In this document: piece by piece, positions 26,849-34,140 of the stretch
Numbering within the stretch: position 1 is the stretch's first letter
Layout of the letters: every line of letters starts with the position of its first letter
Source: an uncultured Erysipelotrichaceae bacterium
GTDB lineage: Bacteria; Bacillota_I; Bacilli_A; RF39; UBA660
Direction: 5' to 3'
Assembly (NCBI GenBank): GCA_902801825.1
Contig: CADCJS010000008.1
Coordinates: forward strand, 1 to 38,508
Length of the DNA: 38,508 nucleotides
Notes under the pieces: model-generated
What the model was told of the DNA's origin: nothing
What the model saw: only the letters and a program-made list of their open reading frames with translations
Databases searched by the model: none
Translations under genes and position numbers: made by a program

Positions 26849-27515
26849 TACTAGAATTAAAGATATTCCATTAGTTGATAGACCTAGAGAAAGATTATTA
26901 TTATATGGTGCATCTAATTTAAGTAATGAAGAATTATTAAGTATCATATTAAAAACTGGTAATAAAAATGAAAGTGTGAAATCTATTTCTAATAATGTAT
27001 TAAGTACTATTAATGATATTACAGAATTAAAAGATAAATCTATTAAAAGTTTAACAAATATAAAAGGAATAGGTGAAGTTAAAGCAATAACATTACTCGC
27101 ATCTATTGAACTTGGTAAAAGAGTTTATAATGATAGTGTACATAAATTAGTTCAACTTAATAATTCTAAAAAAGTATTTGATTATATGAAAGATATAAAG
27201 AATAGTAAACAGGAATTATTTTTTGCATTATATTTAGATAATAAAAATTATTTGATACAGAAAAAATTATTATTTAAGGGTACTATAAATAAAAGTATAG
27301 TACATCCTAGAGAAATATTTAAACACGCTTATTTATTGAGTGCGTGTTTTATTATTGTTGTTCATAATCATCCTAGTGGTGATTGTTTTCCTTCTAAAGA
27401 AGATATATATTTTACAGAACAATTAGTGAAAATTGGAAAAATTCAAGGTATAAATGTTATAGATCATATTATTATTGGAAATAATAATTATTATAGTATT
27501 ATAGATAATATTTAA
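26841..27515 (+). CDS. radC: RadC family JAB-domain protein
   Basis: A 224-residue RadC/DUF2466 protein. The N-terminal helix-hairpin-helix region (LTNIKGIGEVKAITLLASIELGKR) and C-terminal JAB/MPN metal-binding motif (VVHNHPSGD plus a downstream Ser/Asp) are both present. The family was named from a mis-mapped E. coli radiation-sensitivity allele; its real role is uncertain. It overlaps the SPOR gene by 8 bases and lies 11 bases before mreC, the same neighbours as in B. subtilis except that mreB is missing between them. Confidence 0.93.
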   Translation: MNNTRIKDIPLVDRPRERLLLYGASNLSNEELLSIILKTGNKNESVKSISNNVLSTINDITELKDKSIKSLTNIKGIGEVKAITLLASIELGKRVYNDSVHKLVQLNNSKKVFDYMKDIKNSKQELFFALYLDNKNYLIQKKLLFKGTINKSIVHPREIFKHAYLLSACFIIVVHNHPSGDCFPSKEDIYFTEQLVKIGKIQGINVIDHIIIGNNNYYSIIDNI

Positions 27516-27526
27516 AGGGTGATAAT

Positions 27527-28264
27527 ATGAGAAAAAAGAAAAGGAAAGTATTTATATATAATTATATAATTGTGATTGTTTTTCTAGTTTTATTATTTAT
27601 AATTTTTAATAAAACAATAAGATTTAATTATATAAATAATATATATAATAATTTATTATCAAAAGTTAGTCATAAGAATACAAAAATAGTATATGATAGT
27701 ACTTTAAAAGAAGAAAATAAAAAGTTAAAAGAAGAAATAAAAAAATTAAAGGAATATAATAATATTTCTTTTGATAAAGATAAAAGAATTAATTCTAAAA
27801 TTATTAATAGAAATTATTCTCTTTATTATAGTTATATTACTATTAATAAAGGAAAAAAAGATAATATAAAAAAGAATATGGCAGTGATTAATGAAAAAGG
27901 TTTAGTTGGTTTAATTGATAAGGTATATAATCATGAAAGTACTATTAATTTAATAACTAATAAGAACTTAGAAATAAGTGCGAAATTTACATATAATGAT
28001 AGTGAATATTATGGAATTATAAATAAGTATGATTATGAGAATAATTGTTTATATTTAAGTAATGTAATAGGGGATTTTAAAGATGGTATTAGTAATATAG
28101 ATGTAGTTACTTCTGGACTTAATACTAATGTTAAAAGTAATATAATAATTGGTAAAATTATTAGTAAAAAAAGTGATGAATTTAATCTATCTAATACCTT
28201 TTTATTAAAACCTGCGATAAATATTAATAATATAAATTATGTTAGTGTAGTAGGTGAAAATTAA
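27527..28264 (+). CDS. mreC: Rod shape-determining protein MreC
   Basis: A 245-residue MreC. A membrane helix (about 10-30) is followed by a short coiled coil (EENKKLKEEIKKLKE), then the beta-barrel domains (YITINKGKKDNIKKNMAVINEKGLVGLIDKV; GDFKDGISNIDVVTSGL). MreC scaffolds the elongation-specific wall synthesis complex outside the membrane. A GGGTGAT site lies before the ATG. The stop overlaps the mreD start by one base. MreB, normally encoded immediately upstream, is not in the window. Confidence 0.88.
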   Translation: MRKKKRKVFIYNYIIVIVFLVLLFIIFNKTIRFNYINNIYNNLLSKVSHKNTKIVYDSTLKEENKKLKEEIKKLKEYNNISFDKDKRINSKIINRNYSLYYSYITINKGKKDNIKKNMAVINEKGLVGLIDKVYNHESTINLITNKNLEISAKFTYNDSEYYGIINKYDYENNCLYLSNVIGDFKDGISNIDVVTSGLNTNVKSNIIIGKIISKKSDEFNLSNTFLLKPAININNINYVSVVGEN

Positions 28265-28701
28265 TGATTATATTATCTTTTTTATTACAATTATTACTTA
28301 ATAATTATATTAATTATAATAGTTATTTTTATCCTTTATTTCCACTTATAATATTAATATTTATTGATAAACATAATAAAAATAAATATTTATTTACATG
28401 TCTATTAATAGGTTTAATATATGATATTCTTTTTAATAATATATATAAGTTTAATTTTATATTATTTTTTATTATAGGTTTATTTATAATTTATTTAAAT
28501 AAATATATTAAAAATAAATATTTATATTATATTATTTCATTTTTTATATGTATTATAATATATAATCTTATTTATTATATATTATTTATTAATAATGATA
28601 TTTTAAATGTTATTTATATTATTCCTAGATATATTATTATTAATTTTATTTATTTAATATTTATTTTTTTCATAAATAAGAAAAAGAATCATAATAATTA
28701 A
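28264..28701 (+). CDS. mreD: Rod shape-determining membrane protein MreD
   Basis: A 145-residue hydrophobic protein with about five membrane helices, matching MreD in size, topology and position after mreC. Primary similarity is low because the sequence is dominated by Ile, Leu, Tyr and Asn. Start and stop of the pair overlap (TAATG). It belongs to the elongasome with MreC. The assignment rests largely on context. Confidence 0.75.
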   Translation: MIILSFLLQLLLNNYINYNSYFYPLFPLIILIFIDKHNKNKYLFTCLLIGLIYDILFNNIYKFNFILFFIIGLFIIYLNKYIKNKYLYYIISFFICIIIYNLIYYILFINNDILNVIYIIPRYIIINFIYLIFIFFINKKKNHNN

Positions 28702-28713
28702 CTAGGTGAATAT

Positions 28714-29304
28714 ATGAATAATAGACATAGAATTAGTAAAAGAAAGAATAAAGAAAATTATATTGGTATTTTTATTAAAAATATTTTTATAAAAGTTTTT
28801 TTAGTTGTTTTTTTACTTATTTTTTGTTCTTTATTTATGAAAAAGAATAATAATTATAAGTCTTTTATATTTGATAAAATTTATAATCATAATGTATCTT
28901 TTGCTTTTATAAAAAAATATTATAATAAGTATTTAGGAGATATAATTCCTTTTGAAAGTATTAGTCCTCAAAAGAAAGTTATTAGTTTAAATAAGATAGA
29001 ATATATTGAAAAAAGTACTTATAATAATGGTGTTAAATTAAAACTTGATAATAATTATTTAATACCTATTTTAAATGATGGTATAGTTATTTTTATTGGA
29101 GAAAAAGAAGGATTTAATAATACTATTATAATTGAGGATGATAATAGAGTTGATTATATATATGGCAATTTAGATGATATTAATGTTAAATTATATGATT
29201 ATGTTAAAAAAGGTGATTTATTAGGTACTGTTAAAGATAATAGTTTATATTTAATGTTTGAGAAAGATGGAAATGTTATTGACTATAAGAAATATATTAA
29301 ATAA
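28714..29304 (+). CDS. spoIVFA: SpoIVFA-like regulator with degenerate LytM domain
   Basis: A 196-residue protein with a basic N-terminus (RHRISKRKNK), one membrane helix (about 24-43) and a C-terminal LytM/M23-like fold (NDGIVIFIGEKEGFNNTIIIEDD, YIYGNLDDINVKLYDYVKKGDLLGTVKDNSLYLMFEKDGNVIDYKKY). The zinc ligands of active M23 enzymes are absent: HLHFEI is replaced by LYLMFEK. This is the known state of SpoIVFA, which holds and inhibits the SpoIVFB protease in the outer forespore membrane. It lies directly before spoIVFB and overlaps it by 32 bases. Confidence 0.8.
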   Translation: MNNRHRISKRKNKENYIGIFIKNIFIKVFLVVFLLIFCSLFMKKNNNYKSFIFDKIYNHNVSFAFIKKYYNKYLGDIIPFESISPQKKVISLNKIEYIEKSTYNNGVKLKLDNNYLIPILNDGIVIFIGEKEGFNNTIIIEDDNRVDYIYGNLDDINVKLYDYVKKGDLLGTVKDNSLYLMFEKDGNVIDYKKYIK

Positions 29305-30091
29305 AATTAAAATAGATTATATGACTTATTTACTACTTTTAATAGGGTTTTTAACAGGTTTATTTAAGAGTTTAATATATTTATATATAATTGTTATTAT
29401 TCATGAATTAGGGCATTTATTTATCGCAATATTATTATCATGGAAAATAGATAAAATAATAATATATCCATTTGGTGGATATATTAAATTTAATGAAATA
29501 ATAGATAAACCATTAATAGAAGAATTCTTAGTATCCATATTTGGTTTATTATTTCAATTTATATATTTTTTTATTATATATTTATTACATGAAAAAAATA
29601 TAATATCAAATGATATGTATTTAATTACTAGAAAATATAATTTTTTAATATTTATATTTAATATAATACCTATATTACCATTAGATGGATATAAAATATT
29701 AAATATTATTTTTAATAAAATATTTAATTATAGATTATCATTCAATATTTCACTAATAATATCTATTATTTTATTAATTTTTTTTATATTCTTTTTAAAA
29801 CTATATAATAGTATTTTTTTAATCTTATTTATTATAAATGAACATAAAAAATATATTAAAAATAAAAATTATTATTATAATTTATTTTTATATGAAAAAT
29901 TAATATATAAACAGAATTTTAAATCAAATAAATATGTAAAAAGTATATATAATATATATAGAAATAAAAATAATTATATAAAATATAATGGGATATACAT
30001 AAGAGAATATAGGTTATTAAAAAAAAGAAGCATAGCTTCTATCTATAATAAGGGTAAGATACATAATATGGAGGATATTGATAATACATAG
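29273..30091 (+). CDS. spoIVFB: SpoIVFB-like intramembrane metalloprotease
   Basis: A 272-residue site-2-type M50 protease that in Bacillus cleaves pro-sigma-K in the mother cell. HELGH is at residues 44-48 (B. subtilis 43-47). YPFGGYIKF follows, and the second zinc ligand region is NIIPILPLDGYK. About six membrane helices precede a polar Lys/Tyr-rich C-terminal domain that lacks an obvious ordered CBS core. I chose the ATG at 29273 because the alignment of the N-terminus to the Bacillus protein then begins at the same place; ATGs at 29258 and 29267 are possible. Its 3' end is overlapped by a small minus-strand gene. Confidence 0.85.
   Translation: MLLTIRNILNKIKIDYMTYLLLLIGFLTGLFKSLIYLYIIVIIHELGHLFIAILLSWKIDKIIIYPFGGYIKFNEIIDKPLIEEFLVSIFGLLFQFIYFFIIYLLHEKNIISNDMYLITRKYNFLIFIFNIIPILPLDGYKILNIIFNKIFNYRLSFNISLIISIILLIFFIFFLKLYNSIFLILFIINEHKKYIKNKNYYYNLFLYEKLIYKQNFKSNKYVKSIYNIYRNKNNYIKYNGIYIREYRLLKKRSIASIYNKGKIHNMEDIDNT
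30017..30040 (-). terminator. Intrinsic terminator of the small antisense gene
   Basis: On the minus strand AGAAGC, TAT, GCTTCT is followed by eight consecutive T residues, directly after the stop codon of the 58-residue gene. It lies within the spoIVFB coding sequence. Confidence 0.7.
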
Positions 30092-30215
30092 GTCTATTAT
30101 TATAGAATAAAGGTGCGACTAACCCCCCAGTTATTCCTCCTAATATAAATGGACCAAAGAATCCTCCAACAAATCTCTCATCATTTTTATGACCATAGTT
30201 ATAATTATAATTCAT
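30039..30215 (-). CDS. 58-residue Gly/Tyr-rich coat-like small protein
   Basis: A short minus-strand gene reading from ATG at 30215 to TAG at 30039-30041. It starts MNYNYNYGHKNDERFVGG, has a central Gly-rich hydrophobic segment (GGFFGPFILGGITGGLVAP) and ends in a Tyr/Pro-rich tail (MYYQYPPYYVSYPYYR). This layout recalls small uncharacterised proteins of spore formers that are probably coat or exosporium associated. AAAGGAAAA lies 7 bases upstream of the ATG. A sigma-K-like promoter precedes it and an intrinsic terminator follows at once. It overlaps the end of spoIVFB by 53 bases and accounts for the otherwise empty interval 30092-30309. The function is inferred from composition and promoter type. 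Confidence 0.75.
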   Translation of the reverse strand: MNYNYNYGHKNDERFVGGFFGPFILGGITGGLVAPLFYNNRPMYYQYPPYYVSYPYYR

Positions 30216-30237
30216 ATATATTTTCCTTTCTTTAATT

Positions 30238-30264
30238 TATATTATGTTTAAATTTAAAAAAAGT
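30238..30264 (-). promoter_or_regulatory. Sigma-K-like promoter of the small coat-like gene
   Basis: On the minus strand AC (30264-30263), exactly 16 bases, then CATAATATA (30246-30238) fits the sigma-K consensus AC-N16/17-CATAnnnTA. It lies 22 bases before the start codon, with the ribosome site between. In AT-rich DNA such matches can occur by chance. Confidence 0.5.
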
Positions 30265-30309
30265 TCTATTGTTATTATATATATCATAGTATTAAATGAA
30301 GGAGATTAT

Positions 30310-30936
30310 ATGAAAGACATTTATAATATTTATAGAAAAGAACTAAGTAAAAATAATATTTTATATTTTATAGTATTAATAGTATTTTTTGTAGGATTAA
30401 TTGTAGGTAGTTTTTATATAACTTTTTTAAATAATAGTGATAAGAAATATGTTTTAGATAGTGTATCTAATTTTTTTAATTTAAAATATAGCTTTAGTGA
30501 ACAAATTAAAATATTTAAAAAATCATTAATAGATAATAATATATACTTTATAATAATGTGGTTATTAGGTATTAGTGGTATTGGAATAATATTTATATAT
30601 TTAATGGTTTTTTTTAAAGCATTTACTTTGGGTTTCTCACTAGCAGGTATATTTGCTAAATATAAGTTTAATGGTTTTATAATATCTATTATATATTTAT
30701 TTCCTAGTCATTTAATAATATGCTTTTTAACTATACTTTTAAGTACTTATTCACTTAATATATCTATTAATCTATTAATTAATGCATTTAAGAAAAAACA
30801 ATTAAATTTTAATAATTTTATGGGTAAGTACTTATATATATTATTTATATTAATATTATTTAGTTTTATATGTAGTTTAATTGATGGTTTTGTAACACCT
30901 TACTTTATTAAAATATTTACTAAATTTATTAAATAA
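30310..30936 (+). CDS. spoIIM: SpoIIM-like stage II sporulation membrane protein
   Basis: A 208-residue polytopic protein of the SpoIIM/DUF95 family. It has a polar N-terminal helix, then about five membrane helices with the typical GLIVGSFYI, GIGIIFIYLMVFFKAFTLGFSLAGIF and LFPSHLIIC segments. SpoIIM works with SpoIID and SpoIIP to degrade septal peptidoglycan during engulfment. The ATG at 30310 follows AAGGAG; the upstream extension to 30244 lacks a site. A weak sigma-E-like element precedes it (see findings). In B. subtilis spoIIM lies elsewhere, so its place beside spoIVFAB is a local arrangement. Confidence 0.82.
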   Translation: MKDIYNIYRKELSKNNILYFIVLIVFFVGLIVGSFYITFLNNSDKKYVLDSVSNFFNLKYSFSEQIKIFKKSLIDNNIYFIIMWLLGISGIGIIFIYLMVFFKAFTLGFSLAGIFAKYKFNGFIISIIYLFPSHLIICFLTILLSTYSLNISINLLINAFKKKQLNFNNFMGKYLYILFILILFSFICSLIDGFVTPYFIKIFTKFIK

Positions 30937-30960
30937 TGTATAATATCCTTGGTGATTTAA

Positions 30961-32064
30961 GTGAAAAAGGTTATAGTTGGAATTAGTGGTGGAGTAGATT
31001 CTATAGTAAGTGCATATTTATTAAAAAAAGAAGGTTATGAAGTAGAAGGATTATTTATGAGAAACTGGGATTCATCATTAAATAATGATATTAATGGTAA
31101 TCCTACTTTAAATAATAATATTTGTACTCAAGAACAAGATTATAATGATGCATTAGATGTATGTAATAAACTTAATATTAAACTTCATAGAATTGATTTT
31201 GTAAAAGAATACTGGGATTATGTATTTAAATATTTTTTAGATGAATTAAAAAAGGGTAGAACTCCTAATCCAGATATAATGTGTAACAAATATATTAAAT
31301 TTGATATGTTTAAAAAAGAAGCTGAAAAATTAGGTGCAGATTATATCGCAACAGGACATTATGCTAGAATGATTGATGGTAAATTATATAAAGGAATAGA
31401 TTCTAATAAAGATCAAACATATTTTTTATCTCAAGTATCTAAAAAACAACTAGAAAATGTAATATTTCCAGTAGGAGATTTAAAAAAAGAAGAAGTAAGA
31501 AAAATAGCAAATGAATTAAATTTATCAGTTGCGAATAAAAAAGATTCAACTGGTATATGTTTTATTGGAGAAAGAAATTTTAAAGAATTTTTAACTAATT
31601 ATTTACCAAATACACCTGGAGACGTTATTGATATAGATACAAATAATAAAGTAGGGGAGCATATAGGATTAATGTACTACACTATTGGTCAAAGAAGAGG
31701 ACTTGATATTGGTGGTAATAAAGATAGATTATATGTTGTTGGTAAAGATTTAGATAAAAATTATTTATATGTATCTTTAGGAGATGATACTAAATATTTG
31801 TTAAGTACATCTGCTATTATTGAGGATATGAATTTTATATCTGATAAAAGACCTAATAAAGCTAAGGCAAAATTTAGATATAGACAAGAAGATATAGATG
31901 TTTCTATCGAATATTTAGATAATAATGAATTATTAGTAAGATATGATAATGTTAAATCAGTAACACCTGGGCAAGCTTTTGTTTTATATGATAAAGATGA
32001 ATGTCTTGGTGGAGGTATTATTAAAGAAGTAAGAAAAGATGATAAGAAATTATGGTATTTATAA
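30961..32064 (+). CDS. mnmA: tRNA-specific 2-thiouridylase MnmA
   Basis: A 367-residue enzyme that places sulfur on C2 of wobble uridine 34 in tRNA Lys, Glu and Gln. The PP-loop is VGISGGVDSIVSA. The first catalytic Cys is in NPDIMCNKYIKF, and the second in KKDSTGICFIGERNF. TIGQRRGLDIGG and the C-terminal barrel (SVTPGQAFVLYD) follow. Length is standard. The start is the GTG at 30961, the only reasonable codon after GGTGAT. A terminator follows at once. With TrmR/TrhP in this window, two separate wobble-uridine modifications are covered. Confidence 0.96.
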   Translation: MKKVIVGISGGVDSIVSAYLLKKEGYEVEGLFMRNWDSSLNNDINGNPTLNNNICTQEQDYNDALDVCNKLNIKLHRIDFVKEYWDYVFKYFLDELKKGRTPNPDIMCNKYIKFDMFKKEAEKLGADYIATGHYARMIDGKLYKGIDSNKDQTYFLSQVSKKQLENVIFPVGDLKKEEVRKIANELNLSVANKKDSTGICFIGERNFKEFLTNYLPNTPGDVIDIDTNNKVGEHIGLMYYTIGQRRGLDIGGNKDRLYVVGKDLDKNYLYVSLGDDTKYLLSTSAIIEDMNFISDKRPNKAKAKFRYRQEDIDVSIEYLDNNELLVRYDNVKSVTPGQAFVLYDKDECLGGGIIKEVRKDDKKLWYL

Positions 32065-32087
32065 AGAAAGTAAATCTTTCTTTTTTC
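32063..32087 (+). terminator. Intrinsic terminator after mnmA
   Basis: The stem AAAGAAAG / CTTTCTTT has a 5-base loop and T residues after it. It overlaps the mnmA stop codon. Confidence 0.7.
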
Positions 32088-32098
32088 TTTACTTTTTA

Positions 32099-32127
32099 TT
32101 GACATCTTATTTAACATGATATAAAAT
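32099..32127 (+). promoter_or_regulatory. Vegetative promoter of the HTH gene
   Basis: TTGACA at 32099-32104, 17 bases, then TAAAAT at 32122-32127, inside the sequence TGATATAAAAT. It is 25 bases upstream of the start codon. Confidence 0.7.
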
Positions 32128-32152
32128 GTATATATACTAGGGAGGTATATGT

Positions 32153-32926
32153 ATGAAACGTTTAAATGAAATATTAAGTGAAACTGGTATATCTAAAGTT
32201 AAATTAGCTAAGTATTTAGGTGTTAGTAGACAAATGGTATATAATTATTTAGAAATGGATAGTATATCTGATTGGCCATTAGAAAAGAAACTAAAGTTAT
32301 TTAGTTTATTAAATATAAAAAATATAGATGAAATAGATAGTATTATAGTAGATAATGACTTTATTAAACATGCGAATTCATTACTTAATGAAGATTCATC
32401 TCCCCTTTTACAAAAGGGTAGGATACAGTTTAACAACTTAAATACTACTAATCAAAAACTATTAAATGATATTATATCTATATTAAAAGAAATATTAGAA
32501 GAAAGTGAAGAAAATAATTCTATTGATGGTACTAATATAGTTAAATATTTATATTATTTATTAGAAGCTTTAGATAATTCATCAGAAATCAAATATTTAC
32601 TTGGATATATAGCAAAAACTACTGGATTTATAGGTGCGAATGAATTTGTATTTGATAAGGATGAACAATTTGCATTTGAAAGTATAATATATCAAGCTAT
32701 GATTTTCTATAATAATAAGGGAGCATCTATAAATAAATTAAAAGAAGTTCATAAGAAGTTTGAAGCAGATATTGAAGAAAAACATGAAGAAGTATTATCT
32801 AGAACTCAAGAATTAACTTCAGCTAAGGAACAAGCTTTAAAAGAATTAGGTTATACAGAATTAAACGCTGATAACTCATCAGAAGTATTTATGAAAATGG
32901 CTGAAATTCAGTCAAGAAAAATATAA
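32153..32926 (+). CDS. XRE-type helix-turn-helix regulator with large unknown domain
   Basis: A 257-residue protein after a strong AGGGAGG site. Residues 1-50 form an XRE-like DNA-binding domain (LSETGISKVKLAKYLGVSRQMVYNYL). The middle (about 90-190) is an unidentified helical domain containing KYLYYLLEALDNSSEIKYLL. A charged coiled coil (about 200-240, KFEADIEEKHEEVLSRTQELTSAKEQ) closes the protein and suggests it is a dimer or oligomer. I do not recognise the family or its targets. It faces the minus-strand cluster across a shared terminator and has its own promoter. Confidence 0.7.
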   Translation: MKRLNEILSETGISKVKLAKYLGVSRQMVYNYLEMDSISDWPLEKKLKLFSLLNIKNIDEIDSIIVDNDFIKHANSLLNEDSSPLLQKGRIQFNNLNTTNQKLLNDIISILKEILEESEENNSIDGTNIVKYLYYLLEALDNSSEIKYLLGYIAKTTGFIGANEFVFDKDEQFAFESIIYQAMIFYNNKGASINKLKEVHKKFEADIEEKHEEVLSRTQELTSAKEQALKELGYTELNADNSSEVFMKMAEIQSRKI

Positions 32927-32975
32927 TAATTAATTTCATATAATAACTATTATGTAAACTAATATATAAAATAAA

Positions 32976-33005
32976 ATAAGGAACTAATATTATTTAGTTC
33001 CTTTT
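32976..33005. terminator. Bidirectional intrinsic terminator
   Basis: The stem AAGGAACTA / TAGTTCCTT has A residues on the left and T residues on the right. It can therefore end both the plus-strand HTH transcript and the minus-strand gene whose stop codon lies in the loop. Confidence 0.75.
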
Positions 33006-33403
33006 ATCTTTTTTAATAATTTAAATTTACTCTTCTCTTCAATATTAATTAGATCAGTTTTTATTGATTTAATATTACCTATACTCATAATTCTTTCTTT
33101 ATAATCTTGATAATCATTTAATACAATAATATTTTTCTCATCACCATTAATATTTTTTTCTATAGTTGAGAATGTATTAACATCTTTATATATATCACAT
33201 AAGAATCTTAATCTATTATCTTCTAAAGAGTATACTTCTTTTACAATATATAAATTTTTATTAGTTGAATCCTTAGCTTTAACAACTAATACATCTCCAA
33301 AGTTACTTTTAGAGATATAATAATTCTTAGTTCTAATTTTATATTTTTTTCCGTCAAATGTTGTGATGTTGGCGTATTTTTCTAGTAGTTTATTATTGTT
33401 CAT
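32990..33403 (-). CDS. Cytoplasmic protein of unknown function, 137 residues
   Basis: A protein without signal or membrane segments that I do not recognise. The first ~85 residues look like a small beta domain (TTFDGKKYKIRTKNYYISK, VLVVKAKDSTNKNLYIVKEV, RLRFLCDIYKD). The last 50 are Lys-rich and probably helical. AAAGGAG lies before the ATG. A second ATG 6 bases upstream is in another frame and meets a stop at once. It is monocistronic, with a consensus promoter and a shared terminator. A 7-base inverted repeat encloses its ribosome site (see findings). Confidence 0.65.
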   Translation of the reverse strand: MNNNKLLEKYANITTFDGKKYKIRTKNYYISKSNFGDVLVVKAKDSTNKNLYIVKEVYSLEDNRLRFLCDIYKDVNTFSTIEKNINGDEKNIIVLNDYQDYKERIMSIGNIKSIKTDLINIEEKSKFKLLKKIKGTK

Positions 33404-33437
33404 TTCATATCACTCCTTTGATTAGCGAAATGATATT

Positions 33438-33467
33438 ATTATATACTTTTTTACTACTATTTGTCAA
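33438..33467 (-). promoter_or_regulatory. Vegetative promoter of the 137-residue gene
   Basis: On the minus strand TTGACA (33467-33462), 18 bases, TATAAT (33443-33438). Confidence 0.75.
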
Positions 33468-33530
33468 CCTACTCCCCTACTTTTTCCTTGTTATTCATAG
33501 TATTTTTTAAAGTTAATATTTAAAATATGT

Positions 33531-33561
33531 AAAATAAAAAGAGTTTGTTTATAAACTCTTT
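33531..33561 (-). terminator. Intrinsic terminator of the HD gene
   Basis: The stem AAAGAGTTT / AAACTCTTT is followed on the minus strand by TTTTATTTT. It overlaps the stop codon of the HD gene. Confidence 0.7.
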
Positions 33562-34034
33562 AATTCTGATATTTTTACTAAAATACCTTTTATAGGTAAA
33601 GTTTCTGAAATAGCACATAATTTATCACAAATGCATAGTATTTTAGCTTCTTTATATTTAGGTATACTAAATAAATTCAAAGGAAACATATGGCATTTGA
33701 TCATATTCTCTTCTATTTTATTTATTTTAAAATCTCTTTTAGCATTTTTTAATGCAGTATTTGCATGAGTATAACCATGAAGTCTATGTGATTTATCTTT
33801 TACATGCCAATCATATAAGAAATAATCATGTAATAAAGCACCTCTTACTAATGATTTTTCATCTACATTAATATTTAATTTATCTGCTAAATATAGTGAT
33901 AAAACAGCTACACTATAAGTATGATCATAAACTGATACATTTCCATGTTGAATAAATTGTTTTTGACTTTTAACTTTTTTACTTTTTAATATATCTTTAC
34001 CATAATAATTAATATATTTATAATACTCTTTCAT
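33549..34034 (-). CDS. HD-domain phosphohydrolase
   Basis: A 161-residue single-domain HD protein. The metal ligands are visible as YDHTYSVAVLSLYLAD (first His), RGALLHDYFLYDWH (HD pair), and later HRLHGYTHANTAL and KCHMFPLN. It belongs to a common clostridial group of small HD proteins that have no defined substrate; nucleotide monophosphates are likely for the wider family. GGAAGTGA lies before the ATG. It has its own promoter and terminator, so it is separate from the capsule genes upstream. Confidence 0.82.
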   Translation of the reverse strand: MKEYYKYINYYGKDILKSKKVKSQKQFIQHGNVSVYDHTYSVAVLSLYLADKLNINVDEKSLVRGALLHDYFLYDWHVKDKSHRLHGYTHANTALKNAKRDFKINKIEENMIKCHMFPLNLFSIPKYKEAKILCICDKLCAISETLPIKGILVKISELKSL

Positions 34035-34057
34035 GTTATTTCACTTCCATACTTATT

Positions 34058-34086
34058 ATTTTATTATTAATATTTAAATTAGTCAA
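34058..34086 (-). promoter_or_regulatory. Vegetative promoter of the HD gene
   Basis: On the minus strand TTGACT (34086-34081), 17 bases, TAAAAT (34063-34058), 24 bases before the start. Confidence 0.65.
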
Positions 34087-34110
34087 TTAATTTAATAATT
34101 TTTAATAATT

Positions 34111-34140
34111 TAAAAAATAACGTAAACTATTACGTTATTT
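34111..34140 (-). terminator. Intrinsic terminator of the capsule-regulation operon
   Basis: A perfect stem AAATAACGTAA / TTACGTTATTT has a 4-base loop and is followed on the minus strand by T residues. It overlaps the stop codon of the cpsB-like gene. Confidence 0.8.

Noticed and set aside
32402-32418. Hairpin CCCTTTT/AAAAGGG inside the HTH gene as a terminator or attenuator
   Set aside because: It has no T run after it and lies within an intact coding frame; probably chance.
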